Source of the DNA: Alteromonas sp. C1M14
GTDB lineage: Bacteria; Pseudomonadota; Gammaproteobacteria; Enterobacterales; Alteromonadaceae
Reading direction: 5' to 3'
DNA: 64,000 nt
NCBI RefSeq assembly: GCF_018860965.1
Contig: NZ_JAHKQF010000002.1
Coordinates: 434,001 to 498,000, forward strand
Shown: piece after piece, positions 16,982-25,280 of the stretch
How the letters are laid out: each line of letters begins with the position of its first letter
Position numbering within the stretch: the stretch's first letter is position 1
Notes under the pieces: model-generated
Database searches by the model: none
Told to the model about the DNA's origin: nothing
What the model saw: only the letters and a program-made list of their open reading frames with translations
Made by a program: the position numbers and the translations under genes

Positions 16982-18808
16982 TTAAGCAGGTTGTCTTTGC
17001 CTTACGGACGGCTGGGCTTGCTGCCGCTTTGCCTTATCAGCTAAGAAACTGAATAAATTCTGGTTGTGTGGATCGTTCGCGTCTTGGCGCTCTTGTTTTG
17101 CTATCACTGCTCGGTGTTCTGCCAAGTTTAAGTGAAGAATCCACACTGTTTGCATTAACCTTGCGGTATCGCTAAGGCGTTTAAAATAAGCGTGCGGCAC
17201 ACTACCGAATGCTAATGTCCTAAAACTATCAAAGAATTGCTGACGAAGTTCATCAAAGGCTCGGCTAATTAATCTTTCAAATGCTTCTTGCGAGGTAATT
17301 TCAACAGCGGAAATTGTGTTTTTAAACTGCGCCATTAATAGCGTGGATATGCAGTAGGTAAAATGACGGTATACCAATTTTTCAGGGCTTAGATTACTGC
17401 GCTCTGCTGCAGTGCATAAACCTTGTATCGCCAAGTAGCAATTCACTGCGTTAATGGCGATAGATCCCTGTAAATCTGAACTAAAAATAGCCTGGTATTC
17501 AGCACTTTCTGGGTTGGTAAACTTACTTGGCTCAACCTTTAGTTGATAAGGCACACGTACATTGGCTTGCATACAGGCTAATGCTTTTGACAAAGTATCA
17601 ATAGCAATGCTACGAATACCGGCCGCTGCGATTTGCTGTGGGCGGTAAAGGTATTCCACACCGAACATTTTCATCTCTTGACGTAAACGTTCCTGGGTAT
17701 CATCCAGCGCAGCAAAGTTGGCTAAATCGACTGGATTTTGCAAGTTACGAGCTTTAGTTACTTGCTTATGAAATGTATCGTTACCTGTGTTGATAATAGT
17801 TACCATCACTTGGGCTTCGCTGATATCAGCATCTGGATTTTCACGCATAAATTGCGCTGCACTGGCTATTGTTTGTGCACCGTTAACGACGGATAGTCCC
17901 AGTACATGAATGTTCCGAGGACCACCTTTATTTTGTAAACGCTTTGGTTCCACATGGTTACCAACCATAGTGATACCGTTGTTTAAAAAAAAGAAGTCTT
18001 TTGGGTTGTCGAGCAATGTTTGCTTGATTGCGCTGTTGACCCCACGTCGGCCAGCACCGATGAAGTAGCGAATATTTTTCTCGTAAAGTGCTTTGCCATG
18101 CTTTTGGTGTAGACTGACTAGCTCATTGACTTTGGCTACACCAAACACTGCATTTCTAGGTTCAGTGGTTGTTGAGCATTTATAAACTGCTACTTTTTCA
18201 TTTACTGCTGAGATAGCTTGCTCTTCACGCAAAGCTTCTTCAACATCCTGTGCAGAAAACTCATCAACCTGCATTTGTAATTGCGCTTCACCACGCTCAA
18301 CTAATGCAGCAAGCTTGCGTTGCATTTCATTGGTTGCTGTACCCGCTATACCACTCCCCGTATATGCAATCAGTACTTGTATGCTATCGCACTCATCTAG
18401 CGCACTTTCAATATATTCGTGTTTATTGTTAAAGTTTTGATTGAATACATCAAAGTTTTTATCGAGCAATAATTCAACGCCCGTCATCATTGTTTGGGCT
18501 TCAGGTAACAGAAATTGCTCGCGGGACTTAAACTTTGATTGCACAATAAATAAGGTACGTGTTTTTTCGTCAAAGTAAAGCGCATCTATGCCTTGGTCGT
18601 TGTAGTCGTCTAATACTAACTGCGCAGCCAGCTTTGCATCTATGCCAAAACGTGTTTGCAACACATACGCACTGAACGCACGTGCAATTTGCTTTTCGGG
18701 TAGATCTTCCCGCCCACCTTGCCCAAGCAATGGTGGCAAATGCGGAACATAGCGCTGCCGAAGTAGTTCTTTCAGCGGAATAATAAATTGTGGTTGTAAT
18801 GCTGCCAA
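16982..18808 (-). CDS. AIPR-family protein with nuclease-like N-terminus
   Basis: The 608-residue protein matches the abortive-infection phage-resistance (AIPR) family through FFFLNNGITMVGNHVE (about residue 276) and VVNGAQTIASA (about 305), the conserved core of that domain. Near the N-terminus, DDYNDQGIDALYFDEKTRTL followed by FIVQSKF (residues about 70-91) resembles the D...Q-x-K core of Mrr-like PD-(D/E)xK nucleases, so I infer a DNA or RNA nuclease domain. AIPR proteins occur in several multi-gene defence systems, but their mechanism is poorly known. The gene lies 11 bp after the SNF2 helicase and 50 bp before mod, so it is built into the operon. Confidence 0.85.
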   Translation of the reverse strand: MAALQPQFIIPLKELLRQRYVPHLPPLLGQGGREDLPEKQIARAFSAYVLQTRFGIDAKLAAQLVLDDYNDQGIDALYFDEKTRTLFIVQSKFKSREQFLLPEAQTMMTGVELLLDKNFDVFNQNFNNKHEYIESALDECDSIQVLIAYTGSGIAGTATNEMQRKLAALVERGEAQLQMQVDEFSAQDVEEALREEQAISAVNEKVAVYKCSTTTEPRNAVFGVAKVNELVSLHQKHGKALYEKNIRYFIGAGRRGVNSAIKQTLLDNPKDFFFLNNGITMVGNHVEPKRLQNKGGPRNIHVLGLSVVNGAQTIASAAQFMRENPDADISEAQVMVTIINTGNDTFHKQVTKARNLQNPVDLANFAALDDTQERLRQEMKMFGVEYLYRPQQIAAAGIRSIAIDTLSKALACMQANVRVPYQLKVEPSKFTNPESAEYQAIFSSDLQGSIAINAVNCYLAIQGLCTAAERSNLSPEKLVYRHFTYCISTLLMAQFKNTISAVEITSQEAFERLISRAFDELRQQFFDSFRTLAFGSVPHAYFKRLSDTARLMQTVWILHLNLAEHRAVIAKQERQDANDPHNQNLFSFLADKAKRQQAQPSVRQRQPA

Positions 18809-18819
18809 TTGAAATTTCC

Positions 18820-21714
18820 TTATAAAAGTTTCCAGTGAATCGTAAATAATATTTCTTGGGAAGTTTTTTTATTTAATTTCCCTTCTAGGGTAGTAATCAG
18901 TGACTCCCTTTTATCATCTACTTCATCTTGTCGGTCGAACAGCTCTCGCCTGCTTTTATTTCTTAAGCTTTCAAGCTGCCGTTGTTGTTTTTGTAAGTTC
19001 AACTTTTCTTCTAAAGTTGGTGCAATTTTAGCTTCACGACGAACTTGTTTGATTTGCTTGTCAAGCTCTTTAATAGATTGCTCTAAACCATCTTTTAAGT
19101 CGTCTGCCCAAGTATCAAGCTTATTCACCTCTTGCTCAAAAAAGGTAAGGTTGCGATCGTTAACCTGTTTTTCTATAGCCAAGCGAGATTCTTCAAGTTC
19201 CAACGATAATTGTGAATACTGCTTTGAATTTTGAATTTTTAACTCTGCTTCACTTGTTTCGGTGATAATTTGCCCACTCAACAACATTAGTTTCTGCGCA
19301 ACTTCGGCAGGGAGTGAATTACCTTGGCTATCAATGGTTGCGAATAATAGGTGATCTTCACTTCGCTCCAGAGAGTCAACACTAAATTTAAGTAGCCTCA
19401 ATACACCAGAGCACCCAATAAATGGCTCTAGCATACTGATTTTTGTTTGATGCGATGAATAATCAAATATGATATCTGCCGACTCTAAGCTACGATTTAA
19501 GGCTGTATTGATAACCCATTCACCTAATGGGTGGGTGATGCGATATATGTGAGCGTTGTGCAATTTATCGTTTGCGTTACTATTCGCTCCTCTTCTTACT
19601 AATTGATAGAGGCCAGTAGCCACACCGTTGCAAGGTTCAAATAACTCGAAACTATGAAGATTTTCATTTAATTTTGCTTTGTCTGAAAGCTCAAAGGAAG
19701 TTAATTGCCAAAACCATCGGCCAACTTTATCCAACCTTTGCTGAGCCTGATCCAGTTGAATTTTTAACAAGTCATGAATGTCTTCATCAAAGTTTTCCAA
19801 AAGTAATTGCTGGGTTTCTCGCATCTTTTGGTTTATTTCTGCTTCAAGTTCTTTTTGTAATTGATCAAAAGCTGCTTCGATTTCGTCCGAGAGGCGACAA
19901 GTTTCATATATACGTTGGATGCGCTTTTCGAAGTCGATGCCAGATTCAATACTTCCTAAAATGTCATCGGAAGCACCAAATACACCGTTAAAGAGATGGA
20001 ACTTTTCAGTAAGTAATTCTAAAACGCGTTGATCTGCTTTATTGGCTTCATTTAGAAAGTTAATGACAACTACATCAAATTGTTGTCCATAACGATGGCA
20101 ACGCCCAATCCTTTGTTCTACCCGTTGTGGGTTCCAGGGTAGGTCGTAGTTAATTAGCAAAGAACAGAACTGTAAGTTAACACCTTCTGCGGCAGCCTCG
20201 GTTGCAATCATAATCTCCGCTTCATTACGGAAAAAATCAATTAACGCACTTCTTCGATCGACCTGAGGCGAGCCCGTTATTTTATCACTTTCTTGATTCT
20301 CAATTAACCACTGATGATAAATACGCGTGGCCTCAGGGTGATTATTACTACCGCTAAAAGTCACCAGCTTGTCAGCAAAACCATTCGCTTCCAAAAACCT
20401 AGCTAGATACTCTTGTGTTCGTTTTGACTCTGTAAAAATGATGGCTTTTCGTGGAGCTCCTAAGGTTTCCATCTTATTGAAACCTTGTGTTAGCGCAGAG
20501 AGCAATGCGTTTGTTTTGCTATCCGTAGTTATGCTCTTGGCTTGTTCTATATACTGTTCAAGCTCATTAATTTCAGCATCAAGCAATTCGAAATCAATAT
20601 CACTTTCAGCTCTGCTTAAAACAGAATCATCAGAGTACTCGCTGTATTCTTGGTCTAAATCATCCCCATCTATAAGCTCATTAATGAGATTTAGTTCTGA
20701 TGTTGATTGAACTTTTAACTCAACAAGCCTTCGCTTAATTGTTTCTAAAGTGTTAAGGACAGCATACGAACTAGAAGCGAGTAACTTTCTTAATATCAGA
20801 CCTGTTAGATGTCTTTGACTCCTCGGGAGTGCGTAGCTTTCCTCCTTTTCTAATAATGCACTGATCCCTTCGTAAAGTTCTATTTCAGCTAATGAAGGGC
20901 GAAACGGGACGGTGATTGTTTGTCGTTGGGTATAACGAACATATTCCAATACATCTTTTCTTAATGTTCGTTGGATAAAGCCAGACAAGCGTTTCTTAAG
21001 ATGAACTAACGCCTTTTCATTATTAACAAATTGCTGTTTAAAGCTTCGCTCGTCGCCAAAAATTTGCTCGTCAATGATTGTAGACAGGCCGAATAGCTCC
21101 ATTAAGGAGTTTTGTAATGGCGTTGCTGTTAGTAATAGTTTTTTACTTCCTTCTAGCGCTTCTCGTAAAGCTTGCCCCATCTTATTACTCGGACGGTGGG
21201 CATTACGAAGTTTATGCGCCTCGTCGATAACCACTATATCCCATGGTTCCAGCATGAGCTGCGTTTCCATTCGAGAAGCATAATGATACGACATAATAGA
21301 AATTAGGCTATTGGCTAATGGGTTCGGCTGTCCTTGATTGACTGAGTTGCGCCAAGTTTTTGCATCCAACACTTGCGAGGGTAAATTAAATTTGTCGGCA
21401 AGCTCTTGAGCCCATTGTCGTCTAAGGGAGGCTGGGCAAATAATCAAAATTCTACGTTTACGTTCAGCCCAATATTGTGAAAGAACTAAACCAGCCTCGA
21501 TTGTTTTACCTAAACCAACTTCATCTGCAAGGACAACCCCTTTACTAAGAGGATTGTTCAACGCAAAAAGAGCTGCATGAATTTGATGTGGGTTTAAGTC
21601 TACACTTGCATCAAACAAAGACTGCGATAGCTTGTCCACGCCGTTCTCGGCATGTCTAATGGTTAATTCATGGGCGAAATACTTCGCTTGATGTGGTGTT
21701 ATGCTAATTGACAT
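18820..21714 (-). CDS. SNF2-family helicase (RapA-like) of the defence operon
   Basis: The 964-residue protein is a superfamily 2 SNF2 ATPase. It has Walker A DEVGLGKTIEAG (about residue 65), DEAH box VVIDEAHKLRN (about 165), LLTATPLQNS, and motif VI QRIGRCHRYGQQ (about 535). A long coiled-coil C-terminus (about residues 840-940) could mediate assembly. SNF2 proteins translocate on double-stranded DNA and remodel bound proteins; in DISARM the helicase DrmD is of this class, but the other DISARM proteins (DrmA, DrmB, DrmC) are absent here. The start overlaps the upstream HTH gene by 11 bp, which indicates translational coupling. It is clearly not housekeeping RapA, because it sits in the mobile region with type III restriction genes. 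Confidence 0.9.
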   Translation of the reverse strand: MSISITPHQAKYFAHELTIRHAENGVDKLSQSLFDASVDLNPHQIHAALFALNNPLSKGVVLADEVGLGKTIEAGLVLSQYWAERKRRILIICPASLRRQWAQELADKFNLPSQVLDAKTWRNSVNQGQPNPLANSLISIMSYHYASRMETQLMLEPWDIVVIDEAHKLRNAHRPSNKMGQALREALEGSKKLLLTATPLQNSLMELFGLSTIIDEQIFGDERSFKQQFVNNEKALVHLKKRLSGFIQRTLRKDVLEYVRYTQRQTITVPFRPSLAEIELYEGISALLEKEESYALPRSQRHLTGLILRKLLASSSYAVLNTLETIKRRLVELKVQSTSELNLINELIDGDDLDQEYSEYSDDSVLSRAESDIDFELLDAEINELEQYIEQAKSITTDSKTNALLSALTQGFNKMETLGAPRKAIIFTESKRTQEYLARFLEANGFADKLVTFSGSNNHPEATRIYHQWLIENQESDKITGSPQVDRRSALIDFFRNEAEIMIATEAAAEGVNLQFCSLLINYDLPWNPQRVEQRIGRCHRYGQQFDVVVINFLNEANKADQRVLELLTEKFHLFNGVFGASDDILGSIESGIDFEKRIQRIYETCRLSDEIEAAFDQLQKELEAEINQKMRETQQLLLENFDEDIHDLLKIQLDQAQQRLDKVGRWFWQLTSFELSDKAKLNENLHSFELFEPCNGVATGLYQLVRRGANSNANDKLHNAHIYRITHPLGEWVINTALNRSLESADIIFDYSSHQTKISMLEPFIGCSGVLRLLKFSVDSLERSEDHLLFATIDSQGNSLPAEVAQKLMLLSGQIITETSEAELKIQNSKQYSQLSLELEESRLAIEKQVNDRNLTFFEQEVNKLDTWADDLKDGLEQSIKELDKQIKQVRREAKIAPTLEEKLNLQKQQRQLESLRNKSRRELFDRQDEVDDKRESLITTLEGKLNKKTSQEILFTIHWKLL

Positions 21715-21892
21715 TCTTATTTTCTTGCTTTTTTAGCAGTATCCATTGTTCGATATCTTCTTTCTTAAAACGCCAAGACCCACCTACCTTAAAGCCAGGT
21801 AGTTTACCTTCACTGGCTAATCTATAAGCTGTTTTTTCATTAAGCTTCAAATAGCTAGCAAGCTCTTGAATTGTCAATATTTCGTCACTCAT
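21704..21892 (-). CDS. Small excisionase-like HTH protein, first gene of the defence operon
   Basis: The 62-residue protein begins MSDEILTIQELASYLKLNEK, followed by TAYRLASEGKLPGFKVGGSW and RFKKEDIEQW, which is the MerR-like helix_turn_helix (excisionase/BldC) fold. Longer in-frame N-termini are possible, but the family pattern and a GAGAAA element place the start at 21892. The reading frame overlaps the SNF2 gene by 11 bp. Its position suggests an operon autoregulator or a DNA-binding accessory subunit. It could also be a true recombination directionality factor, but the operon coupling makes that less likely. Confidence 0.82.
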   Translation of the reverse strand: MSDEILTIQELASYLKLNEKTAYRLASEGKLPGFKVGGSWRFKKEDIEQWILLKKQENKNVN

Positions 21893-22423
21893 TACTTTTT
21901 CTCTAACTGTGATCAGAGCTAGAGTATGAGAAAATTGAGGAGTAATCAACAAAACTGATAAATTAAAAGAAGTACAAAAGCAATTACACGATAGTTTAGC
22001 CAGCACCACAAAATCCTAGTACACTGCCTAGTCTTTATGTTTACTTTAAAGGATGCTGATTTACTGCACTTATAGTAGTTGGCTTTACATTCGGTGTAAC
22101 AATACAAACCATGTTTTGAATTTGCGCAATTGATTATTGAGACATTGTTTCCTCTCATCACACATAATTCTAAATTAATAAAACGTCAGATAAGACTGGT
22201 CGATTTATGGTTTAAGTGACCGTAGAAAGATACTTTTCCACATAAGTAAACTACTTCGTTACGCAACATTTGACATGGGTTATAGCTAATACGCGGTCTT
22301 GCGAGACACGCTTATTTTTTCTAACAGCGGGGCTGTAGCCTTATACTACATAATAGAGATCTATACCTTATTCACCATCGCAAGATAGTATACTTTTGGT
22401 AGTTAAAACAAGGATGTTTGTGA
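21893..22423. other. Divergent intergenic region between the two defence modules
   Basis: These 531 bp separate the minus-strand six-gene operon from the plus-strand Mrr gene and must hold both promoters. TTGACA is present at 22270-22275, but I see no well-spaced -10 partner. A 71-codon minus-strand frame (21946-22161) has an unusual Cys-rich composition and no visible family, and I do not call it. I found no tRNA, riboswitch or repeat here. Confidence 0.5.
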
Positions 22424-23182
22424 ATGCCAAAAAACAAAGCCACTTTTATTGACCTGCTGGTAGAATTACCCTGGTGGATGTCGGTTCTGGTATCCGTCAT
22501 TGCCTATGTGATGATGGCGCATGTGTTGCCATCCATTCAAACCGATAATCAAATCACCTCCATGGTATTTAAAGCCTTTGTGATCCCCGCCCCTTATATT
22601 GCTGCCATGATATTGCTTGCCGCCCCCTTTGCGTTTTTAAATGCTCGCCGTAGGGCTAAACAACTGGATACCCAGCGCAATATTCAAAGTGTGCGTGAAT
22701 TGCATTGGCGTAACTTTGAAGAGTTGGTGGCCGAAGCCTATCGCAGGCAAGGATACAGTGTAACTGAAGGCGGGTATGGTGCTGATGGCGGCATTGATTT
22801 AGAACTTCGAAAAGGTGACCTCCTTACCTTGGTGCAATGCAAACGATGGAAAACGCAAAAGGTTGGCGTAAATGTGGTGCGGGAAATGTTTGGTGTGCTG
22901 ACTGCGCATCAGGCTAACCACTTTATTATCATTAGTTCTGGCACCTTTACCCAACAAGCAATCGACTTTGCAGCAGGCAAATCTATTGAGCTGATTGATG
23001 GTCCTAAACTATTAGCACTGGTAAATGATGTGCAGGTTTCACCTCAAATGACTATTGAAAAACCCAAGGTATGCCCAAAATGTTCTGGTGAGTTAGTAGA
23101 AAGAACGGCGAAACGTGGCCCTAATAATGGTAATACGTTTTGGGGGTGTTCCAACTTTCCGAAATGCCGTTATACCGAGTAA
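22424..23182 (+). CDS. Membrane-anchored Mrr-type restriction nuclease with topoisomerase-like zinc ribbon
   Basis: The 252-residue protein has three parts. Two hydrophobic segments (about residues 17-35 and 47-69) anchor it in the inner membrane. An Mrr_cat domain (about 90-190) shows FEELVAEAYRRQGYSV, GADGGIDLEL and VQCKRWK, giving the D...Q-x-K PD-(D/E)xK active site. A C-terminal zinc ribbon follows (CPKC ... GCSNFPKC, about 213-250) of the topoisomerase I type. Mrr-family enzymes cut DNA, often modified or foreign DNA. Membrane anchoring puts the nuclease at the entry point of incoming DNA. The NYN gene starts 12 bp downstream, in the same transcript. Confidence 0.9.
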   Translation: MPKNKATFIDLLVELPWWMSVLVSVIAYVMMAHVLPSIQTDNQITSMVFKAFVIPAPYIAAMILLAAPFAFLNARRRAKQLDTQRNIQSVRELHWRNFEELVAEAYRRQGYSVTEGGYGADGGIDLELRKGDLLTLVQCKRWKTQKVGVNVVREMFGVLTAHQANHFIIISSGTFTQQAIDFAAGKSIELIDGPKLLALVNDVQVSPQMTIEKPKVCPKCSGELVERTAKRGPNNGNTFWGCSNFPKCRYTE

Positions 23183-23194
23183 ACAAGGATAGAG

Positions 23195-23953
23195 ATGAAA
23201 GACCTGGATGTTCATAAAAAAGTGGCTGTACTGATTGATGCGGATAATGCACAATTAACCAAATTATCGCCCATACTGGATGAAATATCAGCGCACGGTC
23301 ACGTACTAATAAAACGGGCTTACGGTGATTGGTCTGCCGAGACCTTAAAGAACTGGAAGAAGCCGCTTAATGAACTGGCGATCCAGCCTATTCAACAATT
23401 TGCCTATACCACCGGAAAGAACTCTACCGATGCATCGATGATTATTGATGCCATGGACTTACTTTATTCAGACCGAATTGATGCCTTTGCACTGGTTTCC
23501 AGTGACAGCGACTTTACCAAGCTGGCCTCTCGTTTAAGAGAGTCGGAAAAGTTTGTGTTTGGTGTGGGAGAGAAGAAAACACCGGTATCGTTTCGTAATG
23601 CCTGTGATGATTTCATCTTCACCGAAAACTTAGGCGCTGAACCGGTATCAAATAGTGATACACCAAAGGCGGATAATGCTGTTTCTGCCAATGGCGCAGA
23701 AGAACTCATCCCAGTTCTTTTAAAAGCGTGGGAACTTTATCAGAATGATGATGGCTGGGTTAACGTAGGTCCTGCTGGTAGCTTTTTGAAGAGGGCTAAA
23801 CCCGATTTTGATCCACGTACTTATGGCTCAGCCAAGGTAACCGGTGTGGTCGCCGGATTATCTTCCATATTTGAAATGACAAAACTAAAAGGAAAAGGTT
23901 CAACACAAGGAATTTTCTATCGCCCTAAAATTGCCACAACAGAGCTCAAATAA
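23195..23953 (+). CDS. NYN-domain putative RNase with C-terminal OST-HTH/LOTUS domain
   Basis: The N-terminal part of this 252-residue protein is a NYN (PIN-like) nuclease fold. The acidic residues are visible in VAVLIDADNAQ, KNSTDASMIIDAMDLLY and LVSSDSDFTKLASRLRE, the set that coordinates divalent metal. The C-terminal 80 residues (PVLLKAWELYQNDDGWVNVG ... FDPRTYGSAK) resemble an OST-HTH/LOTUS RNA-binding winged helix. Such proteins are thought to cut or bind RNA. It follows the Mrr gene by 12 bp and overlaps the convergent mcrC by 8 bp. A defence role is inferred from context; LabA-type regulation is the alternative. Confidence 0.85.
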   Translation: MKDLDVHKKVAVLIDADNAQLTKLSPILDEISAHGHVLIKRAYGDWSAETLKNWKKPLNELAIQPIQQFAYTTGKNSTDASMIIDAMDLLYSDRIDAFALVSSDSDFTKLASRLRESEKFVFGVGEKKTPVSFRNACDDFIFTENLGAEPVSNSDTPKADNAVSANGAEELIPVLLKAWELYQNDDGWVNVGPAGSFLKRAKPDFDPRTYGSAKVTGVVAGLSSIFEMTKLKGKGSTQGIFYRPKIATTELK

Positions 23954-25274
23954 ATCCCAGCTCATTAAAGGCGATACGTTCATGGCAGTTTGGCCTTACG
24001 TCGAAAGGCACGACTTTCAGCCTTAACTTATGTTCTGGGTCGTAAGAAAAATAATGCTCCAATGGCGCTTGGAATGACTCGGTACGCGGGTAAATAAGGA
24101 TAAGCAAACCTTCACTGTTGAGGTACTTATACCCGTACCCTAGCATTTGATAAAAATCACTTTGCGATAAGCCAAACTTATCAGAACCTGAGCTTTTGCT
24201 CTGATCAATTAGCTTCCATTTCGTATCCATTATGGTTGCCGTTCCACCAGAGCTTTTTAAATACAAATCCGGTTTCAAGCGGAAATATTGCCGTGCACCA
24301 TAACTTACTAATGATTCTCTTTGCACTTGACTGGTGAGTTTTGCTGATTTTGGAACATGTTTAGCCAGGTATTTAGCAACGAAACTTTCAAACACTGCTT
24401 CCATGGGAAACAACAATGAATAAGCGTCATGCCTGCCTGTCATCGACTGAGGTGAAAAACCTTCCAGAATCAGCCTTGCCCATTTAAGAGGTACATCGTA
24501 ATGCTGCATGCCCCGGTGCAATTTAATTGCCGAGAAGTCACTATGATAATCGCAGCTGTATGGCACAGCTTCAAAAGCAAAAGAAAGCTCTTGCACAAGT
24601 TTTTTATTTTTACTGACTACCGCCCACTTTGATACTGCTTGAAGCGCAGAGCGAATCAACCTATTGGCAGGCTGATCCGCCTCGTACGCATCATATTCCA
24701 CATAAAACCGATGCCGATTAACAAAGTTATGCTTAAGTTGATGACTGTGAAGTAACTTGCCTTTCAAAAAAGCACTATTATTCTGTTCACGAACATAGTC
24801 ATTTTTAATGCCCTTTTTAACAAGGAGGTTCACTGAACCCAAGAATTGGGCGATAAAGACCTCTAGCAAAGGCATTTTTTGTTTTTTAATACTGGCGACT
24901 TCGGTTTCGATATGACGAAAGTGCTTTAAGGTTTTCAGCATCATTAAAAGCGACAGTCGTGCCTCTTCAGCATTGTCGGCATTCGTATCCAATTTTGCGA
25001 TTTTGGGTAGTACTTCTATCTGAGTACCATCAGGACAAATGATTACTCCGGCGTAGTTCTGCATTTGCAAAACTTCCATGCCATTAGCGACTTTTAGTTT
25101 CAAATAAGCAGAATCAACTTCATCGCTTAAGCAGATCTTTTTTAAATATTCAAAAGCCTGGCAAGATATCTTTTGTACACGAGCAACTGTGTTTGCCTTA
25201 TCACTGGCACTAATCAAACCGTATTCAAACACTGTCAGGCTATGCCGTTTCTGATTTGATTTTACAAACGCCAC
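23946..25274 (-). CDS. mcrC: McrC-type subunit of a McrBC restriction system
   Basis: The 442-residue protein matches McrC. The N-terminal half contains IEVLPKIAKLD and YVREQNNSAFLKGKLLHSHQL. The C-terminal half holds the PD-(D/E)xK nuclease core, seen as LKPDLYL, TIMDTKWKLID and DFYQMLGYGYKY. McrC binds the GTP-driven McrB ring and cuts DNA carrying modified cytosines. The gene starts 6 bp after mcrB, and its 3' end overlaps the convergent NYN gene. The length is somewhat greater than that of E. coli McrC, as in many marine homologues. Confidence 0.9.
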   Translation of the reverse strand: MAFVKSNQKRHSLTVFEYGLISASDKANTVARVQKISCQAFEYLKKICLSDEVDSAYLKLKVANGMEVLQMQNYAGVIICPDGTQIEVLPKIAKLDTNADNAEEARLSLLMMLKTLKHFRHIETEVASIKKQKMPLLEVFIAQFLGSVNLLVKKGIKNDYVREQNNSAFLKGKLLHSHQLKHNFVNRHRFYVEYDAYEADQPANRLIRSALQAVSKWAVVSKNKKLVQELSFAFEAVPYSCDYHSDFSAIKLHRGMQHYDVPLKWARLILEGFSPQSMTGRHDAYSLLFPMEAVFESFVAKYLAKHVPKSAKLTSQVQRESLVSYGARQYFRLKPDLYLKSSGGTATIMDTKWKLIDQSKSSGSDKFGLSQSDFYQMLGYGYKYLNSEGLLILIYPRTESFQAPLEHYFSYDPEHKLRLKVVPFDVRPNCHERIAFNELGFI

Positions 25275-25280
25275 GTTAAA

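Noticed and set aside
18820..21714. DISARM system
   Set aside because: An SNF2 helicase resembles DrmD, but DrmA, DrmB and DrmC are absent and the methyltransferase/restriction genes are type III.
9926..21892. BREX system
   Set aside because: No PglZ, BrxC or BrxL protein is present; the methyltransferase and Res fit type III restriction.
21946..22161. 71-codon Cys-rich frame upstream of the HTH gene
   Set aside because: It has no recognised family, no ribosome site, and overlaps the promoter region of the defence operon.
23953..23966. Possible attR (AAATCCCAGCTC)
   Set aside because: Only a short match to the ssrA 3' end, it lies within the mcrC 3' end, and the CCGCC and CCACCA parts are missing.
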